DNA of 64,000 nucleotides from Stratiolaelaps scimitus (Eukaryota; Arthropoda; Arachnida; Mesostigmata; Laelapidae): NCBI GenBank assembly GCA_019614645.1, contig JABWDB010000001.1, positions 5,574,501 to 5,638,500 of the forward strand, read 5' to 3'. Shown piece by piece: positions 20,871 to 31,542 of this stretch (position 1 is its first letter; each line of letters starts with the position of its first letter). The notes under the pieces were generated by a model. It saw only the letters and a program-made list of their open reading frames with translations, ran no database searches and was not told where the DNA came from. The position numbers and the translations under genes were made by a program.

Positions 20871-21168
20871 GGAGCAAACGGTGGGGCAGGCAGCCGTCGA
20901 GACACGTTCAGGCTGGAGGAGCAGGCGCCGAAGAGGATACGATAAACACTCATGTGAAGCGCTAATTGTAAAATACGTGGCGTCCCTTCACGCCGCGAAA
21001 TTTTCTAAAATTTTCTAAAATTTGAAATTTTCTATCGAATTCTATTATATGATTTAACAGGGTGATTTTACAGTTAGCGCTTTACGCTAATGTTTATCGT
21101 ATCCTCTTCGGCGTCGGGTTCTCCAGCGTGGAGGTGTCTCGACGGCTGTCTGGCCCACCGTTCGCTCC
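20871..21168. repeat. Large imperfect inverted repeat (about 105-bp arms)
   Basis: The left arm (about 20871-20975) is matched by the reverse complement of the right arm (about 21065-21168) across roughly 105 nt, with about 17-20 mismatches and no clear gaps. The innermost part includes a perfect match of more than 20 nt (left about 20926-20947). The spacer is about 90 nt, AT-rich, with a tandem ATTTTCTAAA-like unit. Transcribed RNA would form a long hairpin. It could be a foldback/MITE-type element, a nested inverted duplication, or a hairpin-RNA locus; no transposase frame is present. No clear target-site duplication was seen. Confidence 0.85.
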
Positions 21169-22094
21169 GTTTCCCCTTGTTTAGACCCCCAGTGGTTTTT
21201 GCCGTTTAGCGATCTAGACTAAGAAAATGGAATGAAAAACGGTGACTCAGTTGAACATAATAGTTAACTTCAATGGCTCTGCTCAATGTATATATTGACC
21301 AAACAGAGGGGTTTCGAATTTTCTGCACACTCCGTAGAATACAAGCGGAAAGAAGCAAAAGACTCATGCTGCACTCATTTGCTTGACTCGATTTCGAATC
21401 TGTATATTATTATTATTATTATTATTAAAAATATTAGAGTAGATTTTGCCTCGTCTTATTGCCACAAGAGCGTCGAAACCTTGATCACCCCAGTCGAGCT
21501 TCAAACATCATTCATCGATGTTCGACAACGCAGCGTGGTCTAATCAAATCAACAATTAGCGAACTGGTAACGTGTTGCAAGCCGGCGAGTTGTCACTTTG
21601 CTAGACAGATCGACATAGCACTACCAGGATCTATGAAGCCGGTTGGTAAGAGGCTCGATATGCCACCCAGAAACCGGTGGTTCCTTACAAGTGGTCTGCA
21701 CGTAATCGCGTTCAAACATGGACTGGAGCAGCTTTCCGTGTCGGGCGTCCAGCGATGCTGATACACATAGTAGATGTGTGCAGTGGTGGTTGTCGCCTGT
21801 ACGGCTTCGATCCATGCATCTTAACTACGTATCAGCCACCGCTGCCGGTTCATAAACACCCATAGTTTCATTCAAGTTTACATACGAGTGGAGTACTCGC
21901 TATATCGGCGGCGGTGCCGGCAGCGGGAAGATCTCATCGGTATAGTATAGAACAAATCATCAAATGTTGTAGCGATTACGAGTATGATGGACAACTAGAA
22001 TTACTATTAGGATACGTCTGCTGCCGTACGTCACCCGGCATCGTCGTATTGGCCCGAACTCAAGCGATGGCTACACTATACAAATGTATTATAG
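21169..22094. other. No firmly supported gene
   Basis: Overlapping plus-strand frames at 21,459-21,865 and 21,914-22,102. The latter ends at ATAG|GTGCGT, a usable donor, but that AG also serves as the acceptor for the next call. A short (TTA)n sits at 21,413-21,427. Confidence 0.3.
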
Positions 22095-22191
22095 GTGCGT
22101 AGTACCCGAACAGCTGGAACGGCACCCGTCCCTTTCCTATCCTGGATATATAATAAATAGCGAAATATTCGTCGAGGCATTTGTATTACAG
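22095..22191 (+). CDS. Candidate internal exon ending at GTAAGA
   Basis: Starts after tacaaatgtattatag and ends at TACAG|GTAAGA, a strong donor. The frame reads CVVPEQLERHPSLSYPGYII and ends EAFVLQ in phase 0. That phase fits the acidic terminal exon at 23064. The acceptor side is weak. No family recognised. Confidence 0.36.
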
Positions 22192-23063
22192 GTAAGACTA
22201 TGCCTGCGTATCGCGCTCGACTGGTCGGCTACTGCGCTTCATCAGCGTGTCACAGCTATTGGTGGCCAGTGTCGTAGAGACTGAGCGAATTTGTTTTCTG
22301 ATTTGTCTGTCTGCCTGTGCGTGTAATATGTCTATGCATGTTCTTCATAATTAGCTTCGTTCGTACGCCGATATCTAGACACCAGTTACGGCCACCGTCG
22401 GCCAGCCATAGCCTGTCATCCAGTAGCCGCGTGCGGGTTCTATTGTAACACAACGGATATTGTAGAATACAAACTACTGTTGCTGCTGCTGCTGCTTTGT
22501 CCGCTCGCTAGCCTGAGTTTAGCCACAGATACACTCGATAGTTGTTGTTGTTGTCTGTCCTGTGCCGGTCCTCTGCCTGTCTCTATGTATACGATCTCTC
22601 GCGCGAATTCTCTCTCCCGTTTGGCTGTCGCGGGCATAGGGCTCTTTCCGCCCTGCTGATTTTTGTTCGGGTCCCCGACCGCGGACCACACAAATAACAG
22701 CGAAATGCACCCAAGTACAACACGTACGATATAATATATGTATGTGGCTAACCGCAGAAAATCTGTTGGCAGATTGTCGTCAGCATTGTCATCAGAGATA
22801 AATATATTTGCATACGAGAACACACAAACAAGCGTACGGATGTACGGACGGCCAGAGAGACATGCTCATGCACAGTATACATACAAACACAAACACACAC
22901 ACCACACACAGACAGGCATATTGTGTATACACATACACAAGTTGCATTCAGCTGCATACAAATCGTCGTCGTCGTAATAATAATAAAACGAGTAGAACAA
23001 AGTAGAGGCGGGCAGAAAACGACTTAACAGAAAACGAATCGTATATTTCATGGTGATTTGCAG

Positions 23064-23108
23064 GAGGCCGAGGAGCAGCAGGCGACAGAGGACGAGAAAA
23101 ACCTGTGA
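23064..23108 (+). CDS. Candidate terminal exon, acidic C-terminal tail
   Basis: After the acceptor catggtgatttgcag, the phase-0 frame reads EAEEQQATEDEKNL and stops at TGA. It joins in phase to the donor at 22192, leaving an 872-nt intron. The exon is short, so composition carries little weight; the pairing of the phases is the main support. Confidence 0.33.
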   Translation, partial: EAEEQQATEDEKNL

Positions 23109-23479
23109 TACAATAGATGAAGCACAAATGCTTTTGAGGCTGCTGCTGCCAGTTGAGCTAATGTGAACAGGAAGTTCGCCTAGAATCCGTCAAGTAGTAG
23201 CGGGGTTGTACCAAACTTGTAGGTGCAGGTCGTCTGCAGGTTAGCTGCATGTGGTAATATTCCGTATAGATGTGTGCCTACGATTATAATGTAGTCCGGT
23301 ACGCGTTCGTGGTGAACTGTCACTTCATGGCTTCGTCCTACGGACTGACGCTCGGTGGCCGGTACAACACAGACGCGCTGACCGTGTGTCTGTCGGTCGG
23401 TGGCGTATAACGGAGCGCCTCAATGAGATTTTGATAGCTCTCTATATCCTCAGCATCCACTGCTGCGGCTGGTCGTATA

Positions 23480-23680
23480 ATGTCTCTACGTATATGTGTG
23501 TACTATTTATTCGTGCTGCTGCTACTATTATCTGTCTATAGAGTATGTGATGTAGCGTCAGAGACAGTGGCGACACAAAAATCCACTGCGGTTCTGCTCG
23601 GATCACGGGAGGAGGCCTGTCATCATCGTGTATGCATTAGAATAATTACAGTCAACGACGATGACAACGAGTGGGAGTGA
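23480..23680 (+). CDS. Candidate secreted peptide, 66 aa
   Basis: The ATG opens MSLRICVYYLFVLLLLLSVY, a short basic start followed by a leucine-rich core, typical of a signal peptide, with a likely cleavage near residues 23-28. The mature part is about 40 residues, has two cysteines and ends in an acidic NDDDNEWE before TGA. The leucines come partly from CTG/CTA codons. An AATAAA lies 300 nt downstream. No known peptide-hormone or venom family recognised. A minus-strand frame overlaps the 3' end. Confidence 0.36.
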   Translation: MSLRICVYYLFVLLLLLSVYRVCDVASETVATQKSTAVLLGSREEACHHRVCIRIITVNDDDNEWE

Positions 23681-23982
23681 GAGAGAGAGAGGGGGCGAGA
23701 GAGAGAGAGAGGCGTGAGTGAATGCCGGCCATTGTTTGTGCTTACGTACAACATCGTTCCCATACAGTATACACTGATACAGTACAGGCACTCTCGGCCG
23801 ACCGTACAGCCAACCATTGCGGCCAAATCACACCCACCTACACCAGTAGAGACGCCAACAACAACAACAACAACAACAGCAGTAGCAGGATCAAGGGTGG
23901 CAGATAGAGCACTGATACCTCCGTTACCTGTCATATAACGAAAGGGGGTAAAGTGAAAAAGAACGAAATCAACGAGAAAACT

Positions 23983-23988
23983 AATAAA
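23983..23988 (+). promoter_or_regulatory. AATAAA polyadenylation-type signal
   Basis: Canonical hexamer downstream of the 23480-23680 ORF. Such hexamers are common by chance in AT-rich DNA. Confidence 0.2.
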
Positions 23989-24059
23989 GGGAGACCTCGG
24001 TGTGTATCTCTCTCTCTATCTCTTACTATATCTTTATTTGTGTCGGTGAAAATAGATAG

Positions 24060-26008
24060 AGCATGGTAGGTATTGCAGTTGTATTAACAACATCAGCATC
24101 ATCATCGTCCACGCCATCATCTATCCACGGACCAACTGTATGGGGCGTTTCCTCCACTGCAATACACCGCTCTCAGATCCCCCCATCCCCTCTCTCTCTC
24201 TCTCTGTCCGGCATGTCCTCTCGTAACAAGCAGCCGTCTCAGAAAGCCTTGTGGGACACCTTACCGTGGCTCACGGTCACCCGTGACCGCCATCGCGTCG
24301 GCGTCAGGGCTTGATTTTTCGACGGTTCGAGAGAAAGAGAGATTCGATGAGGAGGATTTTATGCACGACACAGTACCCACGTCCCGTACATTGTACGTAT
24401 CCTCTACATACATACACATATACATGCGACCAACACGCGTAGATACGACGGCCGCCGGATATGTAGTGGTCCGCTATAAGTTATTATACACGTGGTGGGT
24501 GACTGACGGAACCACCGACCGACCGACCGAGGATGATGACAACGGATCAAAGTGTAGTGTGCCAATGTGCAGATAGATATAGAACCACCACCAGCATCCG
24601 ATGAGAGACCGGGGCTCGGGTGGGGATAGAGGGGGGGATTTCTACGAAACATAATTGCATCGCGTGGTATCGTCAACACATCACAGACACACACACATAT
24701 ACATAGCTACACTTCGCTTCAGTGGATTGCACCGTGGATTATGCAAGCACATTCGCACACTCCCACACACAGCCATGTTTGTATTGGAATGATACAAACA
24801 TATTCGACTGGTAAAATGATTTGATAGCTTCGTCACTTCGGACATCTGACCGTGATATTTGTGGAGCAGGAACAAAACAACAACAACAATCTCCTAATCT
24901 GTATACCTATTAATAAGAGTATAATCTGCATTTCTCTAGTGACTTGCGACTCGACCCGGGAAGGCAAAGACCGTTAGCACTGTTGAGCGAACATGCTCGT
25001 CCTAAATCGTTCGTGAAACTCAGCAAGCATTAAACGTGAAATATCCATGAACTAAGCACGTCCTTATTTTGAACTCAAAATTAGCAACGCTTCAGCAAAT
25101 GAATCTCGACATATGCCGTCTGCAGTGTGCCATACGTATCGCGAGGTCGGCCACGTGCACCGCAATAACCGTTGTCAACCCCACAGGTCTCCCTGGGCAA
25201 CTCACACGGAATCGGCAGAGGGAAAACATAGAAACTATATAGAGATTTTCGCCAGTCCCTCCCTCAGTTGGCGTTGTAGCAGGGTGGTTACACCGGCTCA
25301 TGGTGACAGATGTGAATTGATCAAATATTCCCCTGCGAATTTTCGGCTATGAGTCGGCCGTCCGCTAGAGTCAGCCGACGCTCCTCTTTGTAGGAGTAAT
25401 CACGAACTAGTACCTAATTTGTCATAGGTACGTTACGACAAGAATTTGCCTGAGTTTTTTGCCTATTCTACGTATGTTTTTTTACTCTCGAAAATTGCCC
25501 TTGACACACTGTGAGGCGTTTAGGAGGGACCGCGGCAAGAAACGGGACGGACGTGACCTCTTGGAGCGTCACCTATCAGACGAAGTACCCCACATAGGAC
25601 TCAGCCATCGAATGCAACCACACTCTTGTATCAGCTTCGGCCGCACAAGCCGTCGGGATATAACCGCACAGCTGCTACGCGTTGATAAACAAAAGTCATA
25701 GTTTTCTAAACCTAACTCCATAAAGGTCACCTCAAAAGTAGGATAGTGGCACAAGTGGCCTTCCTTGATTACGGAGCTACTGCTTCCAACGAGACTCCCA
25801 ATCAGCCGGGAAGCACCGGTTTGCCGGTTGCAGTATCCCTTCAGACTTGTCTCGTATCACCGTATCAGGCATTGCAGAGCTGGTTAATTAGCTAGGAAGC
25901 TTAATACTATAAAACAACCGAAATGCAAATCGTTGTATAGACGAAGAACGCTGATTATTCAGATATGAACTCGAGGTACTTATTGCACATTTGATACGAT
26001 TTTTTCAG
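24060..26008. other. No firmly supported gene
   Basis: Several 60-97-codon frames on both strands (for example 24283-24576, 25113-25352, 25459-25701) without paired splice signals. At 25272-25283 there is an A-box-like TAGCAGGGTGG with no B box. Otherwise unremarkable. Confidence 0.3.
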
Positions 26009-26055
26009 CTCAGAAATTCCCCGACAGAGTGAGAGAAGAGCCCCTTGACGCTTGA
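26009..26055 (+). CDS. Candidate short terminal exon
   Basis: A strong acceptor (gatacgattttttcag) precedes it. In the frame two bases in, QKFPDRVREEPLDA is followed by TGA. The exon is too short for composition to count much. No partner exon identified. Confidence 0.25.
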
Positions 26056-26599
26056 TAACGAAAGGATACTACCTATTTGGTGAAAATGTCATACTAACAA
26101 TATGGTAGTCCACACTTTATAGGACTTTATAGGAAATCTCATTAGAGGAGCGTTGATACATCCTCTATGAATGTAATGTAATGCATAACCGACCAGCGAA
26201 ACAAAACAACGACTACTACCAAAGTCAAGTCCCACCGCCACCTGACTGTATATGAATTTACCTCTATTATATATATATATACATATAATGAAGATGACAC
26301 GCCTCTCGCTCAGAATGGAAGCCTCTTTGTGGCACGAGTTTGATGTAAATAGGTTTAAAAGAAGCTTCGTCAACCGTCCAACCAACCAACGAACGAGTCC
26401 GACCGTCTCGATTTCTCTGCGGATCTTCACTGTTTCTTTTCCTCTGCCTCATTCCACTTCACATTTCATTCCCTTTCCCTCATCATCTCTCCCTTCGCGG
26501 CTTCGTGAGCCCTCTCGCGCTCATCTGTCATCCGTAGTTCAGACTGCGGAGTTCGTTGCGTTACTAACGAGCAATTGTATTTTCTTATTTCGTTTTAAT

Positions 26600-26615
26600 C
26601 CCCCCCCCCCCCCCC
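26600..26615. repeat. Poly-C run (16 nt)
   Basis: Homopolymer within a Pro-encoding C-rich plus-strand frame (26252-26857) that I regard as low-complexity. Homopolymers of this length are prone to length error. Confidence 0.9.
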
Positions 26616-26798
26616 AGCCGTCCTGGTCTCCTCACCCAACCCCACCCCACCTCACCCCCAACCTCATTCCCCGCTCCCCTCGTGTCCCTCTCTCCCATCG
26701 TACTTGGCTGAATCCCCACACCCCCCATAGCTGGCCCGTGCATCAATCCCTCGTCGCTGCTGCTGCTGCTGATTCGCGCTCTAAAAAACTCTCCCATT

Positions 26799-27176
26799 TC
26801 AAGTCTCTTGCCGTACCACCCCCGCAACTACTACCCCGAGAAGTTGGTAGCGCATGAGCGTAGCAATGACGGCTCTCACAGCAGCAGCAGCAGTAGCGGC
26901 GGCGGCGGCGGTGGTGGTAGCAGCAGCAGCTTCAACTGCAGTTTTCGCTTGGGCCAACGGGTCTATGGTCGTCGTCGTCGGAGTAGTACTAGTCGTCGGC
27001 AGGTTTTCATTAAAAAATTCACCATCGTGGCCTATTGCCGCCCAACTGCCGAGCGACCTCTTAGAGCTGCGCCCTAAAACCCGAAGGCTGAAAGCCAGCA
27101 GCGGCGTGTCAGCCTGAAGCCAGGCGTCGTCCTCTGCCTCTCTCTGTCTGTCTGCTTGCGGCTCTGCTCGTTCAAA
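26799..27176 (-). CDS. Candidate exon, Thr/Ala-rich
   Basis: On the minus strand, the acceptor ttttcttctccag precedes FERAEPQADRQREAEDDAWL. The frame stays open for 125 codons through a globular-looking middle (GSWAAIGHDGEFFNENLPTT), then Thr and Ala runs to TGA. GCT|GTGAGA near 26,880 is a possible donor. Two plus-strand frames overlap. The first 60 residues lack simple repeats; the rest is triplet-derived. Confidence 0.35.
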   Translation of the reverse strand, partial: FERAEPQADRQREAEDDAWLQADTPLLAFSLRVLGRSSKRSLGSWAAIGHDGEFFNENLPTTSTTPTTTTIDPLAQAKTAVEAAAATTTAAAAATAAAAVRAVIATLMRYQLLGVVVAGVVRQET

Positions 27177-27337
27177 CTGGAGAAGAAAACTAGGGAGGGG
27201 ATGACTCACTTAAAAAGCTGCTCTCCTGCCAGCGGCTGGCTGCTGTCCTGGCCCAACTACTGCTGTTACTGCTGTTGCCTGCAGTAGGGATCTTATGTAG
27301 GCCATACAGGCCTATGACTGGACTGAATATACATATA

Positions 27338-27357
27338 CATGTATATATATATATATA
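27338..27357. repeat. (AT)n microsatellite
   Basis: Short TA tract followed by AG/TG dinucleotides. From 27,180 to 28,048 there is no firmly supported gene. Confidence 0.9.
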
Positions 27358-28048
27358 GAGTGTGTGTGTGTCTGTATGGTGTATGTGAGACTTATTTGCC
27401 GTAGACAAGAGAACAGGCAAAACCAGCAGCAGTAGCATCAGCATTTGGAGAGAAAACGAAAAAGAAGATCCACAGAGGTCTATATAGAAACACGAGATAA
27501 AGAGAGAGAGAGTGAGGGTGAGTGGGTTTTCCGATGTCTGTATGTCGCGCTACCAAGGCACGGGCGAATATCGCGCTTTCACTACTAAAACTCAGGGAAT
27601 AGAGGAGGCCTGCAGGGTCTTAGATGTACTTGAGCAGTACGCCTCATCATAAGCACACATGTACAGATATACGCGAACACACACACACATCCAGCTCGTG
27701 CACTGAGAGTCGCCATTGACCTACAATGCTGTGCCACGGGAGAATTACTATTACACTACTGGTTGTGCTGCCAAAAGAAGAGAAAGAGAGTGAAAAAAAT
27801 ATCGAGGCTCACATCGGCACAGGCAGGAATTAGGCCAACGAGAAACGAACGTATGATTAAAACTGTTAATGGTATTTACCAAGGATTTGGATCGCGCTCT
27901 TGAGCTCAATCTCAAGAACAGCAGCGACGATAACGACGACGACGACGACAAAGCTCTCTCTCTCTCTCCTTCCTTGAGCGTTGCACTGTCCACAGCGGGT
28001 CCGACTATATGCTGCTAATACTCGCCTCTCTCGACCATGCGTCTTCAG

Positions 28049-28196
28049 CTATCCAGAAGATCTCTTCGACCGTCTCCACTCTCGTATCGAGGCAGACCCC
28101 CTCGGCCCGTTGTTCTGCTCAATCACTGGAGTGGGATCAGCGATTAGACTAGATATGGACGTCGACCAAAACAACGCCAATGTCATACCTATATGA
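28049..28196 (+). CDS. Candidate terminal exon, 49 aa
   Basis: After the acceptor gaccatgcgtcttcag, the frame one base in reads YPEDLFDRLHSRIEADPLGP, continues FCSITGVGSA and ends NANVIPI before TGA. The peptide is varied and has no repeat. An AATAAA at 28325-28330 is placed as expected for a 3' end. No upstream partner found and no family recognised. Confidence 0.42.
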
Positions 28197-28324
28197 GAAC
28201 GCCCGCTGGCGAACTTCACTTGTGAAGTTCAACCGAAGCGCTGCCCTGCCTCTGTTCCCATTCACCGAAGGAACATTCGAAGCATTGATGATTCAAGATT
28301 TTCGTGCCAAAACTACTCACAATC

Positions 28325-28330
28325 AATAAA
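28325..28330 (+). promoter_or_regulatory. AATAAA polyadenylation-type signal
   Basis: Lies 129 nt after the stop of the 28049-28196 exon. Confidence 0.3.
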
Positions 28331-28700
28331 TGAAGGACTGGATTGTCTCCTAGACACGTGGTATTATACTAGATATATCAGTGGCTATCACACAGCGACA
28401 TAGTGGGCAAGAACAGCTCTACAGAATCAGTCGAATAACTTTCGTTTCGTATGATGCACCACAATACAACATTCTCAAGAAAAAATAACGCATTTTGAAC
28501 CTCGCTGGTCGACTACCAAAAAAAAATGTGTCTGTTCGAAACTCTCTGCTCACAGAGCTGAAACAGCGCGATCATGTAGGCGAGAATACACCAATTGTAT
28601 AATACATGCTCAAAGAATTGTGCTTACCGCCCCTTGTGCCTGCTACGGGCGTTGGGGCTCAATTATACACTGCGTCCTCTCAGACTCAAAATGAGAAAAG

Positions 28701-28770
28701 ATGTTGTCGCTATTGCGAACGTTAGCCGGCCACGATGAGCAGACATTGAATCGGCTTAACTCTCGACCAG
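28701..28770 (+). CDS. Candidate start exon of a two-exon gene
   Basis: The ATG has A at -3 and opens MLSLLRTLAGHDEQTLNRLN. The frame is closed upstream by TGA. It ends CGACCAG|GTGATG, in phase 1. A strong acceptor just upstream (gcgtcctctcag, 28682) would make the first bases 5' UTR. Reading through the donor keeps the frame open another 80 codons across a poly-C tract, an unspliced alternative. Confidence 0.42.
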
Positions 28771-28855
28771 GTGATGATCCGTCAAGCTTGTCGGATGAGA
28801 CGTTATGTCAGCAACTCGCCGAATGTCGACCCCCCCCCGCCCCCCGCGCAATCAG

Positions 28856-29013
28856 TATTAGAAATTCACAATGGCATTGCCCAAGGCTTTCGACACCTGA
28901 CGAAGATCGTCACATGGGCCAAACAGCAAACGCGATTGGTTATGCCGGTCGAATTCGTTGCGAACGTGTCTCATCGTCGCGAACATCACCACATCGGCGC
29001 TAAATGTGATTAA
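28856..29013 (+). CDS. Candidate terminal exon, joins in phase to 28701-28770
   Basis: The 85-nt intron (28771-28855) ends in a C-rich tract and caatcag. The two leading bases complete the phase-1 codon, then LEIHNGIAQGFRHLTKIVTW and RLVMPVEFVANVSHRREHHH follow to TAA. The joined product is about 75 residues, basic and His-rich at the end. No family recognised. Phase agreement plus a clean acceptor make this one of the better models here. Confidence 0.45.
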
Positions 29014-29335
29014 TAATCGTGCGGATGCATTGCAACCGCCGCTGAAAATCCACGCCGCTTAGTTTTTTAATGGCGGAGCAGATTGACGTGATTAAGCTAA
29101 ACCTGTCAATTGCCGGCGCCAGTCAAATTGAAGTTGGAGAGACAACACAACAATGTTTCTCGCTCCGACTCTGTCGACTAATGTTGCTAATGTTGCTTGC
29201 CATTTCAACGACAGCCTGTAGGCTGACCGAACGGCCGGGCGAGCCGAACGACAACACGCCTTTGTAACAAACACTCACTGTCGAGAACAAGGCGGAATCA
29301 TGCATACTCAGTTGATGCTGTTTAACTCTCCGCAG

Positions 29336-29635
29336 GGTCTCCCAGTGGAACTGGTCCTGTCGTTGCCTTCGCTTAGACTACCCTTTCCTCTACAATCCTG
29401 TGTGAATAATATAAAATTGAAAACGACGCCGAACACGAGCGAACACCGTTTTGACCGTCATCACCAACAGTGGGGTGGGTTGTCATCAATCCGACTTCGC
29501 TGTGGCCGCCACAGCCACCGTCGACGTTCTCGTCCGTTAACTGCCGCTTCGATCGGGGAACAACAACAATGTCGATATAATGTCGAAATGAAAAAACGAC
29601 AAGAAATAGAAAAAAAAATGGATATTCAAATTTGA
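29336..29635 (+). CDS. Candidate terminal exon, 99 codons
   Basis: After a strong acceptor (ctgtttaactctccgcag), the phase-0 frame starts GLPVELVLSLPSLRLPFP, passes a His/Arg-rich centre and ends with a charged EMKKRQEIEKKMDIQI helix-like tail before TGA. It is open for 99 codons. A minus-strand frame of 101 codons overlaps. Function unknown. Confidence 0.38.
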   Translation, partial: GLPVELVLSLPSLRLPFPLQSCVNNIKLKTTPNTSEHRFDRHHQQWGGLSSIRLRCGRHSHRRRSRPLTAASIGEQQQCRYNVEMKKRQEIEKKMDIQI

Positions 29636-29705
29636 ACAAAATCGAACACAACGCCAGTTCTGGCTCAAGCACCGGCACCGCATCAGCGAGTCGTGTATAG
29701 GCGTA

Positions 29706-29722
29706 CTATATATATATATATA
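29706..29722. repeat. (AT)n microsatellite
   Basis: Short TA tract. Confidence 0.9.
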
Positions 29723-29989
29723 TCGTCGGCGACGAAATAGTGGCAACGACGACGATTTCTCCTCGGCAGGTTCAATGATTTTATATTATTACTTCTACTA
29801 CGACTACTACTGCTGCGGTTGCTGCTGCTGATCCTGATGATGAGAGCGATGCCTACAGTCGGATGGCAGCAGCAGCAGCAGCTGCGAAGGAAAGAATTTG
29901 CTATTGAAACAGTTGGCACCGACTCCGTGCCTCAAGCCGTAGTGGTACTAATAATAATAATAATAATAACAATAATAAGTCTGTTTTCA

Positions 29990-29995
<6 letters not shown>

Positions 29996-30051
<56 letters not shown>
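29996..30051. repeat. Long (AT)n microsatellite
   Basis: About 56 nt of uninterrupted AT, the longest pure AT tract in the window. Two 90-199-codon frames run through it as Tyr-Ile repeats and are not supported. Confidence 0.97.
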
Positions 30052-30054
<3 letters not shown>

Positions 30055-30570
30055 TGAATATCCTGCTGCCTACTTGGAGCCCAGCACAACCGAGCAGTCA
30101 GCAGGAGCAACGATAGTACAAGTCGCAACAGCAGCAGCCGCCGCAGCAATAACAACAACGACGCCAATAGCATTTAATATTCTAAATGCAATAACACTAT
30201 TGATACGGTCGCGCGCGACCCGCACAGAAGGTCGATCTAGTGGCTGGCCGCTGGTTTGGGCGGTAGGCCGCTGGAATCAACGACGACAATTCCCCAATAG
30301 TATTTCAATTCCAGCGAACGAATCAACGAGTCAAACGGGCAGTGAAGAGTCAGCCACCCAAAGCTGCCCGCCGAATCCGACTGCCGCCGCGTATACAGCT
30401 CATCATGGCATCTCTTAGCCGACGTAAAAACGAATGCCAACTAATGCGAATGACTCCGCCTTCGCAGTCCCATACGAACGTCCGAAATATTCACGTCACC
30501 GGCAAATTGATGCCTTTTCAAACGATCTCACCTGCTCACCCATTGCTTAAGCGTCGCAGGCGGGTATCAG

Positions 30571-30804
30571 CTTGGAGCACAAACCATTACCGGGGCCTTG
30601 GCGGCTGTCGATACTCTACACCGATATTTGTCGAATAAACAGCGCAGAGTTTCGTATTTTTTTTTGCCATTTTTGTTTGAGGAAGAACTGGAAAGCACAC
30701 TACTCGATGGTGGATCTCATTTGACGAAATCGTTAATATTGGTGGCATTACCGGTCGTCACCAGCATCAACTCTGTTGATTACGATGCGGGCAAGATCTA
30801 CTAG
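30571..30804 (+). CDS. Candidate terminal exon, 77 aa
   Basis: Begins after gcgggtatcag in phase 0 with LGAQTITGALAAVDTLHRYL, then YFFLPFLFEEELESTLLDGG and a hydrophobic LILVALPVV stretch, ending DYDAGKIY before TAG. It reads like an ordinary globular protein and has no simple repeat beyond a T-run at 30,656-30,665 that gives Phe-Phe-Leu. The acceptor is weak. No family identified. Confidence 0.38.
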   Translation, partial: LGAQTITGALAAVDTLHRYLSNKQRRVSYFFLPFLFEEELESTLLDGGSHLTKSLILVALPVVTSINSVDYDAGKIY

Positions 30805-31046
30805 AAAGTTTGTTATGTTCGTCAGCTCATAATCGAATAGCCAACTCATCATCGTGTTCTATGCGGCCTGTTGTGCCTTGCGTAAGGTGACATTCGCATA
30901 AATCTGGGCCACAGTGAAATTGTGCACTTCTCATCAGTAAGCAACCCTTTGTCATAGTAGACAACGAAAAATGACAAAATCATCGTTCATGTTGATTATT
31001 ATTCCACCGCTATTATTCCACCAGACACTCAATATATTTCATGACA

Positions 31047-31072
31047 ATATATATATATATATATATATATAT
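31047..31072. repeat. (AT)n microsatellite
   Basis: About 26 nt of TA. Confidence 0.95.
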
Positions 31073-31221
31073 AGTTCACCACCCTTGATATCGTTCGACG
31101 GTGTTAGTCGATTTTCGCCGGTCATCCCCTTCTCGATCCGTCGCGGCCCGCGGCGGCGGCGGCGGCTGCGTCGTCGTCGTCCATAGCGACCATGGTCAGC
31201 TATATATTCCTATCAATCGAT

Positions 31222-31542
31222 CTATCTATCACGTATCCCGGCACCTATTGATTTCGTCGATGTCTCGCATCGATATCGTAAACGCGTGTCATAGATATGT
31301 CCTGAACAGCAGACAGCATATCGCAGCGTATCGTTTCTAGCCACGCTAACTTCACGACCATGCTCACCCCTATCAACTTGATTCTTCTCTCTCCCTCTCT
31401 CTCTCTCTTTCTCTCTCTCTCTCCGTGTCTTGATTCGACCCCTCTCACCACTATCGATCGGTTTTACTCCGCCGTCACTAAAGCGACGTAATGGTTGGAC
31501 ACAGACTTTAGATTCGTCTCCGTAGTGTGTCGTCTTTTTCAT
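31222..31542 (-). CDS. Candidate ORF, 106 aa, charged middle
   Basis: A minus-strand ATG with A at -3 opens MKKTTHYGDESKVCVQPLRR. A KERERGRE-type middle comes from a GA tract. The C-terminal half (VARNDTLRYAVCCSGHIYDT) is ordinary-looking and ends at TAG. Two consensus-like donors (GTGAGA and GTGAGC) lie inside, so it may be a start exon of about 36 codons. No family recognised. Confidence 0.38.
   Translation of the reverse strand: MKKTTHYGDESKVCVQPLRRFSDGGVKPIDSGERGRIKTRREREKERERGREKNQVDRGEHGREVSVARNDTLRYAVCCSGHIYDTRLRYRCETSTKSIGAGIRDR

Noticed and set aside
24318..24330. GGTTCGAG, B-box-like
   Set aside because: No A box upstream and no pairing arms.
25272..25330. A-box-like TAGCAGGGTGG, possible second tRNA or SINE
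   Set aside because: No B box at the expected distance and no cloverleaf.
26252..26857. 201-codon Pro-rich plus-strand frame
   Set aside because: Follows a C-rich tract with a C16 homopolymer; no splice support, and the overlapping minus-strand exon is better bounded.
29819..30418. 199-codon frame through (AT)n
   Set aside because: The centre is Tyr-Ile repeats from the AT tract; no exon borders found.
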